Assembly (NCBI GenBank): GCA_003510795.1
Contig: DOKP01000070.1
Location: 1-6,486 of the forward strand
DNA: 6,486 nucleotides
Reading direction: 5' to 3'
Origin: Candidatus Moraniibacteriota bacterium
Lineage (GTDB): Bacteria > Patescibacteriota > Minisyncoccia > Moranbacterales > UBA9337
Of this stretch, positions 1 to 5,835 are shown piece after piece. Within the stretch, counting starts at the first letter, position 1; each line of letters opens with the position of its first letter. Both the position numbers and the translations under genes were made by a program. Under the pieces are notes generated by a model, which was not told the origin of the DNA, made no database searches, and was given only the letters and a program-made list of their open reading frames with translations.

Positions 1-1026
1 GATTAATCGCGTCTCTACTCCGGCGTCTTTGGCAAATTTGTCATCCGGCGCCAAATGAAAATCCTCGCTTCCTGCCACTGTGGAAATAAATTTAACTTGG
101 GCGTTTATTTTTGAACCGGATGACCCAGGAGCAGTTCCATCAGAGGAAATATTATTGCTTGTTCCCGCAATATATGAGTCCGCTGTACCATTAAAACAGC
201 TACCGCCACATCCTTGGGAAATATTATTTTTAACAATACCACTTTGCCAATTAAAATTATTTTTACCATTATTATAAAAAGTATTGGAATATAACTGCGC
301 CCCTCCGACTTGACTATTTATCCAATAGGAATAAGAATTAGCAACAGAAAAATTATAAATAATATTATTATAAATTTTCCAATTATTCGATAGCTCATTT
401 GCTATATTAAGCCCGTATCGATTATCAATAATACCCTCATCCCTTATAATATTATTTGATAATTTAAAATTACTTCTGGTCTCAACTGAGGCGGCGGGAA
501 TATAAACTCCATTTCTCCATTGATTAGTTCCTTTTAAATAAATTTGTAAACCATCAACCGCTACGTTAGCTTCCTCAACTGTTAAGGCATTATTAATTGT
601 CATTTCTAAACGGTATTTTGTCGTATCATATTTTCCCAAATGCCTAGCCGTTGGCGTAGTATAAACCTTAATATAATTATCCGCTCCGCTATTCCAACCA
701 TCAATATCAACTGCAGTTGTATCCGCCGCTGTCCAAGCTCCGTCAATTTTAGCAACCGCCGAAGCAGGATTACCATTATCACTGATGACCACACTATTTC
801 CAGCCGTCACTTGGACGGTTTCGCCACTAGCAAATGTCCCAGAAATGTTTTCTAATAATATTTGATTCGCACTCGCATGCACGACTGTTGCAGTAGCGTT
901 GCTTGTCAGTCCGGTCACGCTGGCGTTATCGGCAATCGTGCCGGTAATTCCACCGTGCGCGAAAACTCGAGTAGTCGTGGCGACTAAATCAGTTTGTACT
1001 CCGGCTTCCCAAGAAGAAAGAGTTGA
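1..1026 (-). repeat. Beta-helix module 3 of the giant protein, incomplete
   Basis: Residues about 900-1241. Landmarks are STLSSWEAGV, DTTAVDIDGW, NYIKVYTT, RHLGKYDTTKYRL, VDGLQIYL, YNNIIYN, YSNTFYN, VKNNISQG, SNNISSDGTAPG and EDFHLAPDDKFAKDAG. Its head differs from modules 1 and 2: instead of a full SVG/GVGD domain it begins FTPTVMQSGGDYSTLSSWEAG, and a longer insert (TGTIADNASVTG, QILLENISGTF, GETV) precedes the DTTAV landmark. The expected WDIGADE end would lie beyond base 1. Confidence 0.75.
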
Positions 1027-3723
1027 ATAATCTCCGCCACTTTGCATCACGGTCGGCGTAAATTCCACCGTCCCTTCATCCGCTCCGATGTCCCAACCCG
1101 CTCCGACCGGATTTCGCAGTTGCCCATCGACGTCTCTCGTCATTGCGAGGAGGTACTCCGACGCGGCAATCTCAGCCGTCAAATTTGCTCCCGCCCCTCT
1201 CGCCATCGTATCTGTCTGCGCCAAATGAAAATCTTTATTGGCAAAATCAATAAACAAAACGATTTGATTGCGACAACTGTGACCTCCACAATCCGTCGCA
1301 CCAGAGTTTGGTGAGGTGGCATCTGATGAAATATTATTAGTTGTAAAAGTAGACGTTAAACTATCAAAGTCAACAACTGCATTATTTTGAGAGATATTAT
1401 TTTTAATATAATATTCAGAGTTTGCAATATTTGGAGCACCAGAGATTCCATAATTTGAATTGATAACAGTATTATTATAGGCGAAATAACTACTGTACGC
1501 TTCATAGCTAGCAACTTTTATACCCGTATTCCCAAAATTATACACTAAATTGTTTGAGACTACCGATGTTTGATAAGTCCTAAATTCAATTCCACGATTT
1601 GCGGGTGAAGTAGCCGAATTTCTTATAATATTGCTATCAATCAATCGATAACTATTAGTTTTACCAGATCCAGTTTCTAAAACAACCCCGTATGTATTAC
1701 TATTTCTTGCGTCCAACTGTAACCCGACAACACGAACGTAGTTGGAAAATATATTCAATACCATGCTCCAGTCTGCTGATTGCTCAATATAATATTTTCC
1801 TGTATCCCACTTACCGTTATGTCTCTGGCTAATTCCAACTTCAATTAAATTAACTGGGGTATAAATTTTTATATAATTTTGTGCCCCTGTTGTCCAACCA
1901 TTAACTGCCACATATGCCGTATCCGCCGTTACTCCATTAGCATAACAAGCGATATTCCATTCTTCATTATTAGCGACCAGATCGCGATCACCTCCATTAA
2001 ATGTTATTGGGATAGAAGTATTTTTCGTCCCGGCTTCGGCGAGAGATAACGAAGTGTACGCGCGGTAAATTTGGTAAGTATCATTGACTGCGATGTCAGC
2101 AGGAATTGCTCCAGTGTGCGTGCGTAAAGTGTAATGAGTTGAGTCAGTGCGACCATGGATGAATAATAAAGTATCTGACGCATCAATGGCATCAGCAGTT
2201 CCTCCCGTGTCTATTATTAGAGCATCACCTACTCCCACATTATCCGCCAAAGCCACGCTAAAAGTCGCCACGCCAGAAGTCAGCGTCACGGTACGAGCGT
2301 GCGCCGTATCACTTTCCAAAACCGCAGTCGCTCCCGGTCCGACACTACGATAAATTTGCGTAGCGGTTTCATCGGCTCCGATGTCCCAAGTATTAATCGA
2401 AACATTGCGACTTGCCCCGTCTATGTCGGTCGCAAATGACAGATTCGCATCCGCACTTAAATCCGCTCCGGCATTTCTAGCAACGGTGTCGGATTGAGAG
2501 AGGTGGAAGTCTTTGTTGGGGGCGTCGACAAAAGAAACAGTAGTTGAGTTTTTGGAATTCGCCCCGGGAGCATCAGCAGCTAAATCAGAAATGTTGTAAT
2601 CAGAAGCGGCATCAAAAGTTCCGTTATATCCATCTGCGCAATTTTGGGCGATGTTATTTTTAGAAGTTATCGCTGATTCAGTACGTTGTAAACCGACAGC
2701 ACAGCCATATATAGTATTAGCATAAACAAGCCACGTGCTGGTAGCACCAGTATAATTTTCGTTAATTGCCCTGCCCGTGACATCATAGATAATATTGTTC
2801 CATATTTTAACTGCCATAGAAGAAATGCCATTTGATGTATAAATTCCGTCAGTCGCTAAATTATTACCTTTTAAAATAGAATTACTTAGCTCATACCCAG
2901 TTCCATCAACAGCTATATAAAAAATTTGAGACCAGCTTCCAGAGTACGATGAACTTATTTGTAAGCCATCAACTTTTATATTATCAATTTGAATAATAAT
3001 CGGTCGCGTCGCTATATTGGGATTTAAATTATATTTCCCATCATCCCATTTTCCACTATGCCTTTGCGACTGATTAACTTCCGTTGCAATATTGTTGGGA
3101 GTATAAACTTTAATATATCTAGTTGCATCCGTAGTATAGCCATCAATCGTAACAGCAGTGGTATCGGCGCCGGTGTCGTAATAGCAAGGAAAATTTAGCT
3201 GAACATCAATAGCTGTCAAGTCTGAATTGCCTAGCAAAGTCGGCGCACCGGCTTCCGCAACTGAAAGAGAGTTAAAGGCATGACTGATGGAATTGACCAC
3301 TACACCGGTAGCAGATGTTGGTGTGCCACCAGTGGCATTAGTACAGCTCCAAACAGTACCGGAAGTTTTGCCGGAGATGTAACACAATTTATTATCCGTA
3401 TCATAATCAATCACATCGCCCACGCCCATATTAGTAGCTGTTTGATCCACAGTAAAAGTAACAGCCGTGCCAGAAACTGTGACATTTCCAGCTCCGGTTT
3501 CATGAGAGTCGGTATTTTGCCCGACAGAATAATAGACTTGCGTGACCCCGTACGCCGAAGACGTAAAAGAAAATCCTCCAATAAAAACTAAGAATAAAAA
3601 TAAAAAAACATTTAATCTAAACTTGCGATTACCGGCAACGGGGTAAACTCTAGACGCCAAGGAAGCGGAAGAAAGTCCGATTATAATAAAAAATAATATT
3701 AGGGTTAGTTTTCTATAGATCAT
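1..3723 (-). CDS. Giant secreted parallel beta-helix repeat protein, 3' end outside the window
   Basis: The frame from the ATG at 3723 has no stop down to base 1, giving 1241 codons; the C-terminus is off the left edge. An in-frame TGA lies 8 codons upstream (about 3745-3747), so the only other upstream start is a TTG five codons earlier. No good ribosome site is seen; an AAAAGA stretch touches the ATG. Residues 1-59 hold two hydrophobic segments. Residues 60-150 and 453-556 are related beta-rich head domains (QVYYSVG / QIYRSVG, GVGD). Three beta-helix modules follow, rich in NN turns such as NNIIY, KNNIAQN and NNISSD. Each module has IKVYTP, GKWDxGKY, VDGLQ and DFHL motifs. The family is right-handed parallel beta-helix (pectin-lyase-like fold), often surface carbohydrate-binding or adhesive; no catalytic site is recognised. 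Paired cysteines (CGGHSC, CGGSC) suit an extracytoplasmic protein. Surface location is inferred. Substrate is unknown. Confidence 0.9.
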   Translation of the reverse strand, partial: MIYRKLTLILFFIIIGLSSASLASRVYPVAGNRKFRLNVFLFLFLVFIGGFSFTSSAYGVTQVYYSVGQNTDSHETGAGNVTVSGTAVTFTVDQTATNMGVGDVIDYDTDNKLCYISGKTSGTVWSCTNATGGTPTSATGVVVNSISHAFNSLSVAEAGAPTLLGNSDLTAIDVQLNFPCYYDTGADTTAVTIDGYTTDATRYIKVYTPNNIATEVNQSQRHSGKWDDGKYNLNPNIATRPIIIQIDNIKVDGLQISSSYSGSWSQIFYIAVDGTGYELSNSILKGNNLATDGIYTSNGISSMAVKIWNNIIYDVTGRAINENYTGATSTWLVYANTIYGCAVGLQRTESAITSKNNIAQNCADGYNGTFDAASDYNISDLAADAPGANSKNSTTVSFVDAPNKDFHLSQSDTVARNAGADLSADANLSFATDIDGASRNVSINTWDIGADETATQIYRSVGPGATAVLESDTAHARTVTLTSGVATFSVALADNVGVGDALIIDTGGTADAIDASDTLLFIHGRTDSTHYTLRTHTGAIPADIAVNDTYQIYRAYTSLSLAEAGTKNTSIPITFNGGDRDLVANNEEWNIACYANGVTADTAYVAVNGWTTGAQNYIKIYTPVNLIEVGISQRHNGKWDTGKYYIEQSADWSMVLNIFSNYVRVVGLQLDARNSNTYGVVLETGSGKTNSYRLIDSNIIRNSATSPANRGIEFRTYQTSVVSNNLVYNFGNTGIKVASYEAYSSYFAYNNTVINSNYGISGAPNIANSEYYIKNNISQNNAVVDFDSLTSTFTTNNISSDATSPNSGATDCGGHSCRNQIVLFIDFANKDFHLAQTDTMARGAGANLTAEIAASEYLLAMTRDVDGQLRNPVGAGWDIGADEGTVEFTPTVMQSGGDYSTLSSWEAGVQTDLVATTTRVFAHGGITGTIADNASVTGLTSNATATVVHASANQILLENISGTFASGETVQVTAGNSVVISDNGNPASAVAKIDGAWTAADTTAVDIDGWNSGADNYIKVYTTPTARHLGKYDTTKYRLEMTINNALTVEEANVAVDGLQIYLKGTNQWRNGVYIPAASVETRSNFKLSNNIIRDEGIIDNRYGLNIANELSNNWKIYNNIIYNFSVANSYSYWINSQVGGAQLYSNTFYNNGKNNFNWQSGIVKNNISQGCGGSCFNGTADSYIAGTSNNISSDGTAPGSSGSKINAQVKFISTVAGSEDFHLAPDDKFAKDAGVETRLI
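1075..2055 (-). repeat. Beta-helix module 2 of the giant protein
   Basis: Residues 557-883, with landmarks TSLSLAEAGT, DTAYVAVNGWTT, NYIKIYTP, RHNGKWDTGKYYI, VVGLQLDA, SNNLVYN, YNNTVIN, IKNNISQN, TNNISSDATSPNSG, KDFHLAQTDTMARGAGANL and WDIGADE. Compared with module 1, it carries extra residues EIAASEYLLAM between the GANLTA and TRDVDG segments; see the palindromic element at 1138-1173. A CGGHSC pair near residue 812 may form a disulfide. Confidence 0.8.
1138..1173. repeat. In-frame palindromic intergenic-type repeat inside the beta-helix gene
   Basis: The element begins CGTCATTGCGAGGAG and ends CGACGCGGCAATCTC. These ends match, from memory, a REP-like repeat scattered through many bacterial genomes. 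It can fold: ATTGC (1142-1146) pairs with GCAAT (1166-1170), and GGAG (1149-1152) pairs with CTCC (1156-1159) around GTA. On the minus strand it is read in frame as EIAASEYLLAMT with no stop. The paralogous module 1 has a different, shorter segment at this point, which supports insertion into a pre-existing coding sequence. The family assignment comes from memory, not a search. Confidence 0.7.
2056..2367 (-). repeat. Second copy of the SVG/GVGD head domain
   Basis: Residues 453-556 resemble residues about 61-150 (bases 3274-3543). Both start QVYYSVG / QIYRSVG and contain a VT...ATFxV strand, then an N-x-GVGD turn followed by a DT stretch and I(S/H)GxT. They end just before the SLSxAEAG start of a beta-helix module. 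The domain is probably a small beta-sandwich linker between helices. The fold and the function are inferred, since no named family is recognised with certainty. Confidence 0.6.
2368..3273 (-). repeat. Beta-helix module 1 of the giant protein
   Basis: Residues 151-452. Landmarks in order are NSLSVAEAGA, DTTAVTIDGYTT, RYIKVYTP, RHSGKWDDGKYNL, VDGLQISS, WNNIIYD, ANTIYG, SKNNIAQN, KDFHLSQSDTVARNAGADL and WDIGADE. The same landmarks recur in the same order in the next two modules. This is protein-level tandem duplication that has diverged strongly at the DNA level. The module ends at WDIGADE, where a new head domain starts. Confidence 0.8.
3547..3723 (-). other. N-terminal signal/anchor region with two hydrophobic segments
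   Basis: Residues 5-22 (LTLILFFIIIGLSSASLA) and about 38-54 (core NVFLFLFLVFIGG) are both hydrophobic. The basic linker RVYPVAGNRKFR lies between them. The second segment looks like a classical signal peptide: basic N-region NRKFR, hydrophobic core, then SSAYG with small residues at -3 (A57) and -1 (G59), which predicts a mature start near V60. Its own start cannot be an ATG: none lies between the segments, and the only alternative is the TTG at residue 22. Two readings remain: a double-pass leader with internal cleavage, or a true start at the TTG. No lipobox cysteine is seen, so a lipoprotein is unlikely. Confidence 0.65.
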
Positions 3724-3738
3724 TCTTTTAATATTCAA

Positions 3739-3841
3739 TAAAAATCAAGTATGCGCTGGGTGTTAAATCTTATTTTTCTTCCACTCTATTTCTCAACAAC
3801 CGCCCAATACCCACCTCGATCCGACCCAATTCTTTTAATTA
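3739..3841. repeat. Copy A of a 103-bp duplication spanning a gene 3' end and its flank
   Basis: Aligns without gaps to 5562-5664 (offset 1823) with 14 mismatches by my count. It covers the last ~55 coding bases of the 470-residue regulator, its TAG stop (3786-3788) and ~47 bases downstream, almost to the start of the beta-helix gene. Bases 3766-3796 are identical to 5589-5619 over 31 bases. Confidence 0.85.
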
Positions 3842-5198
3842 TAGCCCTTTCTTTGAGCTTTTTTAGATTGTTTTCAATATTTTTTCTAGCAATACCAACT
3901 CGCTGAGACATCTCAGCTATTGATACATTTCCATCTTTTTCAATCAAAACAATGATTTTTCTTTGGTTATTTGTTAATCTTTCTCCCACCTTTTCTCCCA
4001 CCTTTTCTCCCACCTTTTCCAAATGCCTCTTTCTTCGCTGTTCTACGCTCATTTTTTGCAGATCGGGACGCTCAAAAGTGATGCCGAACAGTACGTCACT
4101 TGTTTCGATTCTAGGATGTGGCAAAAGATATTCATCCATGAGCTCATTTATTCTCAGCAGGCCAGATCCGATTTTTTCAACCAGATCCATTCTTTGCATT
4201 AGTCCAAATAAAAGCTTATTTCTAGGAAAACTTCCCTTATATAGATCAGATACTTTAATATTTCCTGGCAAGTTTCCTGGATTAATAATTTCAACTCTGT
4301 CTAAAAAAATATTAATTTGAATATTAGCATTAGAAAAATAGTCGCGATGAGCAATCGCATTTAGCAAGGCTTCGCGCAAAGCTTTTTCTGGCAATTCCAA
4401 AATTTCCTCCCTGGGACCAGCAGTCATTATATATTCCGTGTTTAATTTTGATTTCAAATAACCGAAAGCTTCCTGATAATTGGCAAGCAAATCTGAGTCG
4501 AACTCCTTGCTGTCAATAACTTTTGCTTTTGATTTGCCCATGAATAAAGCGCATGTTATGGTTGCGCTTCTCATGAATTTTGAAGCTTTTTTGCAAAAAA
4601 GTAGCACTCCGGCATTTTTTATGACGTCATCTTCCAATAGTTCCAAATTTTTCAAGACTTCTTTTTGGTTTAATTTTGTTTTTAATTTAGCTCTTTCCAA
4701 AAAACTTTTGAAAGCTTCCAAGCTGAGATCTTTTTCGAGATCAAACTTTTGATTAGGCGCCTCATCAAAATGAATTATTCCTTCATTTATGAAAAAATCT
4801 CTAATTTCATTTCTGGAAAGTTGTTGGCTGTTGGCACCTTGGCGAAGATAAAATTTTCCACTGGTGGAATAGGGTTTGCTTTTACCTTCTGGCACATTGA
4901 TAATTATTACGCCATCAACTTCTCCCATTTCAACCGAAAAAATTGGATCAAATTTTCTGACCAGGTCTTGAATTTCCGATTTCATTTTGTTACTTAAGAT
5001 TGTTGGCTTTATTTTTCCGTCATCCGTAACGCCAATTAAAATCTTGCCACCAGTCGCATTAGCAAAAGCGCAAATCTCGCGGGCCAGATTTGAATTGTAG
5101 CTTTCTTTGAATTCAAGGTTGAATCCTTCACCTTCTTGGATTAGAAAATCAAGTTCTTTATTTTGCACCCGAAGTTTTTTTATTTTTTTAATAATCAT
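3786..5198 (-). CDS. AlbA_2 / HATPase_c_4 / winged-helix transcriptional regulator-like protein
   Basis: A 470-residue protein, full length for this family. Residues about 18-140 form an AlbA_2 (Schlafen AlbA_2, formerly AAA_4) domain, with LEFKES at 28-33 and ATGGKILIGVTDDG at 48-61. Residues about 270-375 resemble a divergent GHKL-type ATPase (HATPase_c_4): REALLNAIAHRDY (275-287) is the N-box-like helix, followed by NPGNLPG (306-312) and EKIGSGLLRI (341-350). Residues about 405-470 form a winged helix-turn-helix: SIAEMSQRVGIARKNIENNL, then the wing IKRIGSDRGGYW. KVGE tetrapeptide repeats (about 395-406) link the ATPase to the winged helix. The start is set by the ATG at 5198, just upstream of the AlbA_2 domain and ~20 bases below a predicted transcription start; the ribosome site is weak. 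Family members are annotated as nucleic-acid-binding regulators. Target and ligand are unknown. It is co-directional with the beta-helix gene. Confidence 0.9.
   Translation of the reverse strand: MIIKKIKKLRVQNKELDFLIQEGEGFNLEFKESYNSNLAREICAFANATGGKILIGVTDDGKIKPTILSNKMKSEIQDLVRKFDPIFSVEMGEVDGVIIINVPEGKSKPYSTSGKFYLRQGANSQQLSRNEIRDFFINEGIIHFDEAPNQKFDLEKDLSLEAFKSFLERAKLKTKLNQKEVLKNLELLEDDVIKNAGVLLFCKKASKFMRSATITCALFMGKSKAKVIDSKEFDSDLLANYQEAFGYLKSKLNTEYIMTAGPREEILELPEKALREALLNAIAHRDYFSNANIQINIFLDRVEIINPGNLPGNIKVSDLYKGSFPRNKLLFGLMQRMDLVEKIGSGLLRINELMDEYLLPHPRIETSDVLFGITFERPDLQKMSVEQRRKRHLEKVGEKVGEKVGERLTNNQRKIIVLIEKDGNVSIAEMSQRVGIARKNIENNLKKLKERAIIKRIGSDRGGYWAVVEK
3981..4019. repeat. 12-bp tandem repeat encoding KVGE units
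   Basis: Three perfect copies of TTCTCCCACCTT (3981-3992, 3993-4004, 4005-4016) plus a 3-base partial. On the minus strand they encode EKVGEKVGEKVGE, directly before the winged helix of the regulator. The 12-base unit keeps the frame when copies are gained or lost, so linker length can vary without breaking the protein. Confidence 0.95.
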
Positions 5199-5217
5199 CT
5201 TATTTTTAGTCTAAACT

Positions 5218-5230
5218 ATAATCTGATTAT
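5218..5230. promoter_or_regulatory. Perfect palindrome overlapping the -10 box, candidate operator
   Basis: ATAATC-T-GATTAT is a perfect 6-bp inverted repeat with one central base. It overlaps the predicted -10 box and the expected transcription start of the 470-residue regulator. Its position suits a repressor site, possibly for self-control by the winged helix encoded downstream. That role is an inference, and short AT-rich palindromes also arise by chance. Confidence 0.35.
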
Positions 5231-5254
5231 CTCATAAAAAAAGGTTTTTTTCAA
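5226..5254 (-). promoter_or_regulatory. Sigma70-type promoter for the 470-residue regulator
   Basis: On the minus strand, TTGAAA (5254-5249), a 17-base spacer, then GATAAT (5231-5226). Both boxes are 5 of 6 matches to the TTGACA/TATAAT consensus. The spacer holds an A-run, CC, then T7. Transcription would start near 5219, leaving a ~20-base leader before the ATG at 5198. Confidence 0.55.
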
Positions 5255-5270
5255 TGAATCGGATTGTAGG

Positions 5271-5336
5271 TTTTTTGTTACGTAGCCGGACTTCGCTAAA
5301 GCTTCGTCCTGGCAAAGCATGCTACGTAACAAAAAA
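5271..5336. repeat. Perfect 16-bp inverted repeat with structured 34-base loop
   Basis: Arms TTTTTTGTTACGTAGC (5271-5286) and GCTACGTAACAAAAAA (5321-5336) are exact reverse complements. The loop holds a nested hairpin: GGAC (5288-5291) with GTCC (5306-5309), enclosing GC-TAAA-GC. The outer T6/A6 edges would let the stem end transcription in either direction. It could be a small non-autonomous repeat, a cruciform or part of an RNA. No target-site duplication is obvious at the ends. Confidence 0.85.
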
Positions 5337-5362
5337 TCTGAGGCTCGATTCTCAGATTTTTT
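5331..5362. terminator. Bidirectional intrinsic terminator-like hairpin
   Basis: AAAAAATCTGAG (5331-5342) and CTCAGATTTTTT (5351-5362) are perfect reverse complements around the 8-base loop GCTCGATT. A 6-bp mixed stem ends in T6 on both strands, the shape of a bidirectional rho-independent terminator, though the stem is not GC-rich. On the minus strand it would end transcripts leaving the broken regulator at 5609. Its A6 (5331-5336) is also the edge of the larger inverted repeat, so the two stems cannot both form fully. Confidence 0.65.
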
Positions 5363-5380
5363 AAATTAATTCTTTTTTTC

Positions 5381-5417
5381 AAAGCTAAGCTTTAAAAGCC
5401 CCCCAAAGCTTAGCCTT
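5381..5417. repeat. Third hairpin of the intergenic cluster
   Basis: AAAGCTAAGCTTT (5381-5393) pairs with AAAGCTTAGCCTT (5405-5417) at 12 of 13 positions, around an 11-base loop holding C6. No T-run follows on either strand, so it is not a standard terminator. The stem is strong and may be a structured RNA element or part of a repeat. Confidence 0.7.
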
Positions 5418-5427
5418 CAATTGATTT

Positions 5428-5459
5428 AATGCTAATATGTTAAAATGCTAATATGCTAA
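5428..5459. repeat. 16-bp tandem duplication upstream of the small ORF
   Basis: AATGCTAATATGTTAA (5428-5443) is followed directly by AATGCTAATATGCTAA (5444-5459), 15 of 16 bases identical. It ends one base before the ATG of the small plus-strand ORF. It could be an AT-rich protein-binding site or a promoter region, but no well-spaced -35/-10 pair was found. Confidence 0.8.
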
Positions 5460-5460
5460 C

Positions 5461-5589
5461 ATGACCTATTCGCACCTCCCCGTCTCTCCCATATCTAACC
5501 CCAAAGAATATCGAAGAATTAAAAGTGCATCAGCAGAACCAGACCTACTCAAATTAATATTTAAAAATCAAGTACGTGTCGAGCATTGA
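5461..5589 (+). CDS. Possible 42-residue small protein, unrecognised
   Basis: ATG at 5461 to TGA at 5587-5589. The product begins MTYSHLPVSPISNPKEYRRI and ends LLKLIFKNQVRVEH. An in-frame TAA at 5449-5451 prevents an upstream extension. There is no ribosome-binding site, and I recognise no family. It is convergent with the broken regulator, with 19 bases between the two stops. Its last codons lie in the 103-bp duplication; the other copy reads LIFNKNQVCAGC plus a stop in the same relative frame and position, with a whole extra codon. That shared ending hints at real or recently lost coding, but the strand has a TAG shortly upstream in the other copy. It could equally be chance or the degraded end of a larger gene. 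Confidence 0.25.
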   Translation: MTYSHLPVSPISNPKEYRRIKSASAEPDLLKLIFKNQVRVEH

Positions 5590-5664
5590 ATCTTATTTTT
5601 CTTCCACTCTATTTCTCAATAACCGACCAATACCCACCCCGATCAGATCCGATTCTTTTAATTA
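5562..5664. repeat. Copy B of the 103-bp duplication
   Basis: Counterpart of 3739-3841. It covers the last ~55 coding bases of the broken regulator, its TAG (5609-5611), and the downstream flank that also holds the end of the small plus-strand ORF. Eight of the 14 mismatches fall in a 14-base stretch (5575-5588), and all eight are transitions. Confidence 0.85.
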
Positions 5665-5781
5665 GTCCTTTTTCTTTTAGTTTCGCCAAATTATACTTAA
5701 CTCCATCTTCAGTTATATCTCCAAGCTGTTGTGCGATATCTTTTCGCGATATAGCAGGGTTTTTCGCTATCAACTCCAAAA

Positions 5782-5835
5782 TTTTCTGGGTAGTTTTCTG
5801 GGTAGTTTTCTGGGTAGTTTTCTGGGTAGTTTTCT
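5782..5835. repeat. 12-bp tandem repeat encoding KTTQ units
   Basis: Four perfect copies of TTTTCTGGGTAG (5782-5829) plus a half copy TTTTCT (5830-5835). On the minus strand they encode KTTQ four times between the ATPase and winged-helix parts, just before KILELIAKN. The position matches the KVGE repeat of the intact paralogue. The two 12-mers share the hexamer TTTTCT, but it is read in different codon phases. Confidence 0.95.

Larger units (their letters stand above)
5199..5608. other. Structured intergenic region between the two regulators
   Basis: This gap holds, in order, the leader and promoter of the 470-residue regulator, a palindrome on its -10 box, a 16-bp inverted repeat, a terminator-like hairpin, a third hairpin, a 16-bp tandem duplication, a possible 42-codon plus-strand ORF, and the non-coding part of the 103-bp duplication. 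No tRNA, CRISPR or longer gene is seen. Confidence 0.7.

Noticed and set aside
606..794. Minus-strand ORFs inside the beta-helix gene (606-794, 2004-2192)
   Set aside because: They lie in a different frame from the continuous 1241-codon reading and have no family features.
3280..3591. Plus-strand ORFs of 60-120 codons opposite the beta-helix gene and the regulator (for example 3280-3591, 3952-4320)
   Set aside because: They are antisense to long, well-supported minus-strand genes, have no recognisable domains, and read the tandem repeats as low-complexity peptides.
1..3723. Diversity-generating retroelement target in the surface protein
   Set aside because: No reverse transcriptase, template repeat or adenine-specific variation is visible in the window.
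3981..4019. CRISPR-like array in the 12-bp tandem repeats
   Set aside because: Units are directly adjacent with no spacers and are in frame within a protein; the same applies to 5782-5835.
5271..5417. Insertion sequence or transposon
   Set aside because: No transposase frame and no target-site duplication were seen; only short inverted repeats are present.
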